From: Paenibacillus marchantiophytorum
GTDB taxonomy: Bacteria > Bacillota > Bacilli > Paenibacillales > NBRC-103111
Direction: 5' to 3'
NCBI RefSeq assembly: GCF_014640555.1
Contig: NZ_BMHE01000023.1
Location: 42,938 to 106,937 of the forward strand
DNA: 64,000 bases
Shown here in pieces: positions 62,650 through 64,000 of the stretch. The notes under the pieces were generated by a model. The model made no database searches. It saw nothing but the letters and a program-made list of their open reading frames with translations, and had not been told where the DNA came from. The position numbers and the translations under genes were made by a program. Numbering within the stretch: position 1 is the first letter of the stretch; every line of letters starts with the position of its first letter.

Positions 62650-63336
62650 ATGATGCTGTCTGTAGATGTGCATGATTTAATGAAATTAGGAATCGCAGCT
62701 ATTTTCGGTTTAATCATTGGTCTGGAACGGGAAATCAGAAATAAACCTCTTGGACTCAAAACTTCTTTAGTCATATGTCTAAGCAGCTGTTTACTGACGA
62801 TTGTATCTATTGAATCTGCGAATAAATATGCGGTACCCGGGTTGCACGTCATGGATCCGATGCGGCTTGCGGCGCAAGTGGTTAGCGGGATCGGATTTCT
62901 TGGGGCAGGGGTCATTCTTCGGAAGCATAATGATGTCATTATCGGATTAACGACGGCGGCGATGATCTGGGGAGCCGCAGGACTGGGGATTGCCGTTGGG
63001 GCTGGGTTCTTTGTTGAAGCTTTTTTTGGACTGCTGCTGATTATGGTGAGTGTGGTTGTTTTGCCATACTATATTAAGAAAATGGGACCAAGACCGCTGT
63101 TGATGAAGGATTTGCGTGTCAGGCTCGTCGTGTCGCATGAAGCCAATTTAACGACTATCATCAAGGAGATTATTGCCAGAGGGTATAAAATGAAAAGCGT
63201 ACATATCAAAGAGCTGAACAAGGAGCAGCAGGAGCTCCATTTCATCGTTTTCATCGATCGGAAGTATGCTTCCGAGGTTTATGATGATTTGAAAAGCATG
63301 GAATATATTGAGATTGCTGAGGTTGAGACTTTGTAA
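62650..63336 (+). CDS. mgtC: MgtC/SapB family membrane protein
   Basis: A 228-residue protein. The first 140 residues hold four to five membrane helices with the MgtC motifs FGLIIGLEREIRNKPLGLKT and RLAAQVVSGIGFLGAGVILR, then GLTTAAMIWGAAGLGIAVG. A soluble ACT-like C-terminal domain of about 75 residues follows (VRLVVSHEANLTTIIKEIIA). Members affect growth at low magnesium and membrane potential; the mechanism is not settled. GAGGAG lies ten bases before the ATG. Confidence 0.92.
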   Translation: MMLSVDVHDLMKLGIAAIFGLIIGLEREIRNKPLGLKTSLVICLSSCLLTIVSIESANKYAVPGLHVMDPMRLAAQVVSGIGFLGAGVILRKHNDVIIGLTTAAMIWGAAGLGIAVGAGFFVEAFFGLLLIMVSVVVLPYYIKKMGPRPLLMKDLRVRLVVSHEANLTTIIKEIIARGYKMKSVHIKELNKEQQELHFIVFIDRKYASEVYDDLKSMEYIEIAEVETL

Positions 63337-63390
63337 TTGGGGATTGGGATGGGGACGGAGTGGATCTGAGCGAGACGGGAACAGAGCGGG

Positions 63391-63426
63391 ACGGACAATG
63401 GCCTTGGGCTTTGGTCCGTTTTTTTC
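63391..63426 (+). terminator. rho-independent terminator of mgtC
   Basis: ACGGAC..GGCC pairs with GGCT..GTCCGT, followed by seven T. Confidence 0.8.
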
Positions 63427-63508
63427 TGCGTAGTTAATTGATTAAAAGCCTTTGAAGATTTGTCGCAAATAGAACCGCCTCCATTTTATAGCTTGAGCAA
63501 CCAAACCG

Positions 63509-63661
63509 CCATATAAGCCGCAGATTTGAGGGTTTCAATGGATAAATCCAATCCAATAGCCCGATGGGCGACCAAATTCACGATTACATTGGATTTATAC
63601 AATGTAATCAGACTCCTCATGTTATCTGGTACGGAATCTTGAAGTTAGCTAGTTTAAATAG
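63509..63661. repeat. right-end direct repeat, copy A
   Basis: 153 bp repeated, with few changes, 339 bp further on (63848-64000). It contains a fold-back core at 63539-63604 in which TGGATAAATCCAAT is complementary to the ATTGGATTTAT(A/C)CA arm. No gene lies in this region. Confidence 0.9.
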
Positions 63662-63764
63662 ATGGTTGGGAGAACGAAGAGAGTAGCTGCAAGGGAAAGT
63701 AGCTGAAATACCCTGACTGTGCGGCGGCACGTCCACTGTCTAAGAAACGCCTCACGTTGTAGAT

Positions 63765-63830
63765 TGGATAAATCCAATCAAGCAGCCGTATAGGCGGTTA
63801 ATTTCGCATCTACATTGGATTTATCCAATG
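63765..63830. repeat. right-end fold-back core, diverged middle copy
   Basis: This is the same 66-bp inverted-repeat core as in the flanking direct repeats, with a different loop. The left arm is inside GATTGGATAAATCCAATC, and the right arm ATTGGATTTATCCAAT is itself a perfect palindrome. Confidence 0.85.
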
Positions 63831-63847
63831 GTATCAGATAAAAAACG

Positions 63848-64000
63848 CCATATAGGCCGCAGATTTGAGGATTCCAATGGATAAATCCAATCCAATAGCC
63901 CGATGGGCGACCAAATTCACGATTACATTGGAATTATCCAATGTAATGAGATTCCTTATGTTATCTGGTACGGAATCTTGAAGTTATCTAGTTTAGACAG
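63848..64000. repeat. right-end direct repeat, copy B (reaches the window edge)
   Basis: This is the second copy of the 153-bp repeat, cut off by the end of the window. Its fold-back core lies at 63878-63943. The array may continue beyond the window. Confidence 0.9.

Overview
The window looks like chromosomal DNA of a spore-forming Gram-positive bacterium of the Paenibacillus type. The evidence is a three-gene GerA-type germination operon, a YjcZ-type mini-protein, a YheC/YheD-type coat-associated ATP-grasp protein, strong AGGAGG-type ribosome sites, several TTG starts, lipoprotein sorting signals, and intergenic repeats of a kind I associate with Paenibacillaceae. No tRNA, rRNA, CRISPR array or prophage was seen. 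The only clear mobile element is one group II intron.

Left part (1-9.4 kb): the end of an SsuBC-type ABC importer is translationally coupled to a methyltransferase and a saccharopine dehydrogenase-like oxidoreductase. Then, on the minus strand, come an NlpC/P60 hydrolase, a YheC/YheD protein, a PssA-like protein that has lost several signature residues, and an AI-2E family permease. A two-component system and a HTH/substrate-binding-domain regulator follow. At 9.4-14.1 kb lies a zinc-starvation module: a Zur-type repressor, ZnuCBA, a COG0523 GTPase, and a 49-residue L33 protein lacking two of its four zinc cysteines. Zur-like palindromes precede znuC and the GTPase gene.

Middle (14.3-29.2 kb): a group II intron with a one-base frameshift in its reverse transcriptase gene sits exactly inside one copy of a dispersed fold-back repeat. 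Two uninterrupted copies lie at 23.8-24.1 and 28.97-29.2 kb and define the intron ends. Next are an IclR/SDR/FAH-hydrolase operon, a 114-bp tandem repeat, and a FadR-type regulator divergent from glcDF. An unusual operon follows: phospholipid N-methyltransferase-like enzyme, PAP2 protein, response regulator, histidine kinase and S-adenosylhomocysteine hydrolase.

Right part (29.2-64 kb): an AIM24-like protein, AraC/MATE pair, ArsR-type regulator divergent from a GH51 arabinofuranosidase, cytochrome c lipoprotein, LtaS-type enzyme, ABC-2 exporter (three genes), HelD, yjcZ and the ger operon (order B-A-C). Then come an iron-siderophore group (AraC-PBP regulator, Fur box, binding lipoprotein, FhuF-like reductase), a secreted protein followed by ABC-2 exporter and two-component genes, an RND efflux operon (adaptor, pump, large secreted protein) with the decayed start of a second adaptor copy upstream, MgtC, and terminal fold-back repeats.

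The best leads are the lipid-methylation/SAH-recycling operon with embedded kinase and regulator, the pseudoenzyme-like PssA homologue, the intron in the fold-back repeat, and the decayed duplicate of the RND operon head. Starts were moved to internal codons wherever a ribosome binding site favoured this. All family names rest on reading motifs, not on database searches.
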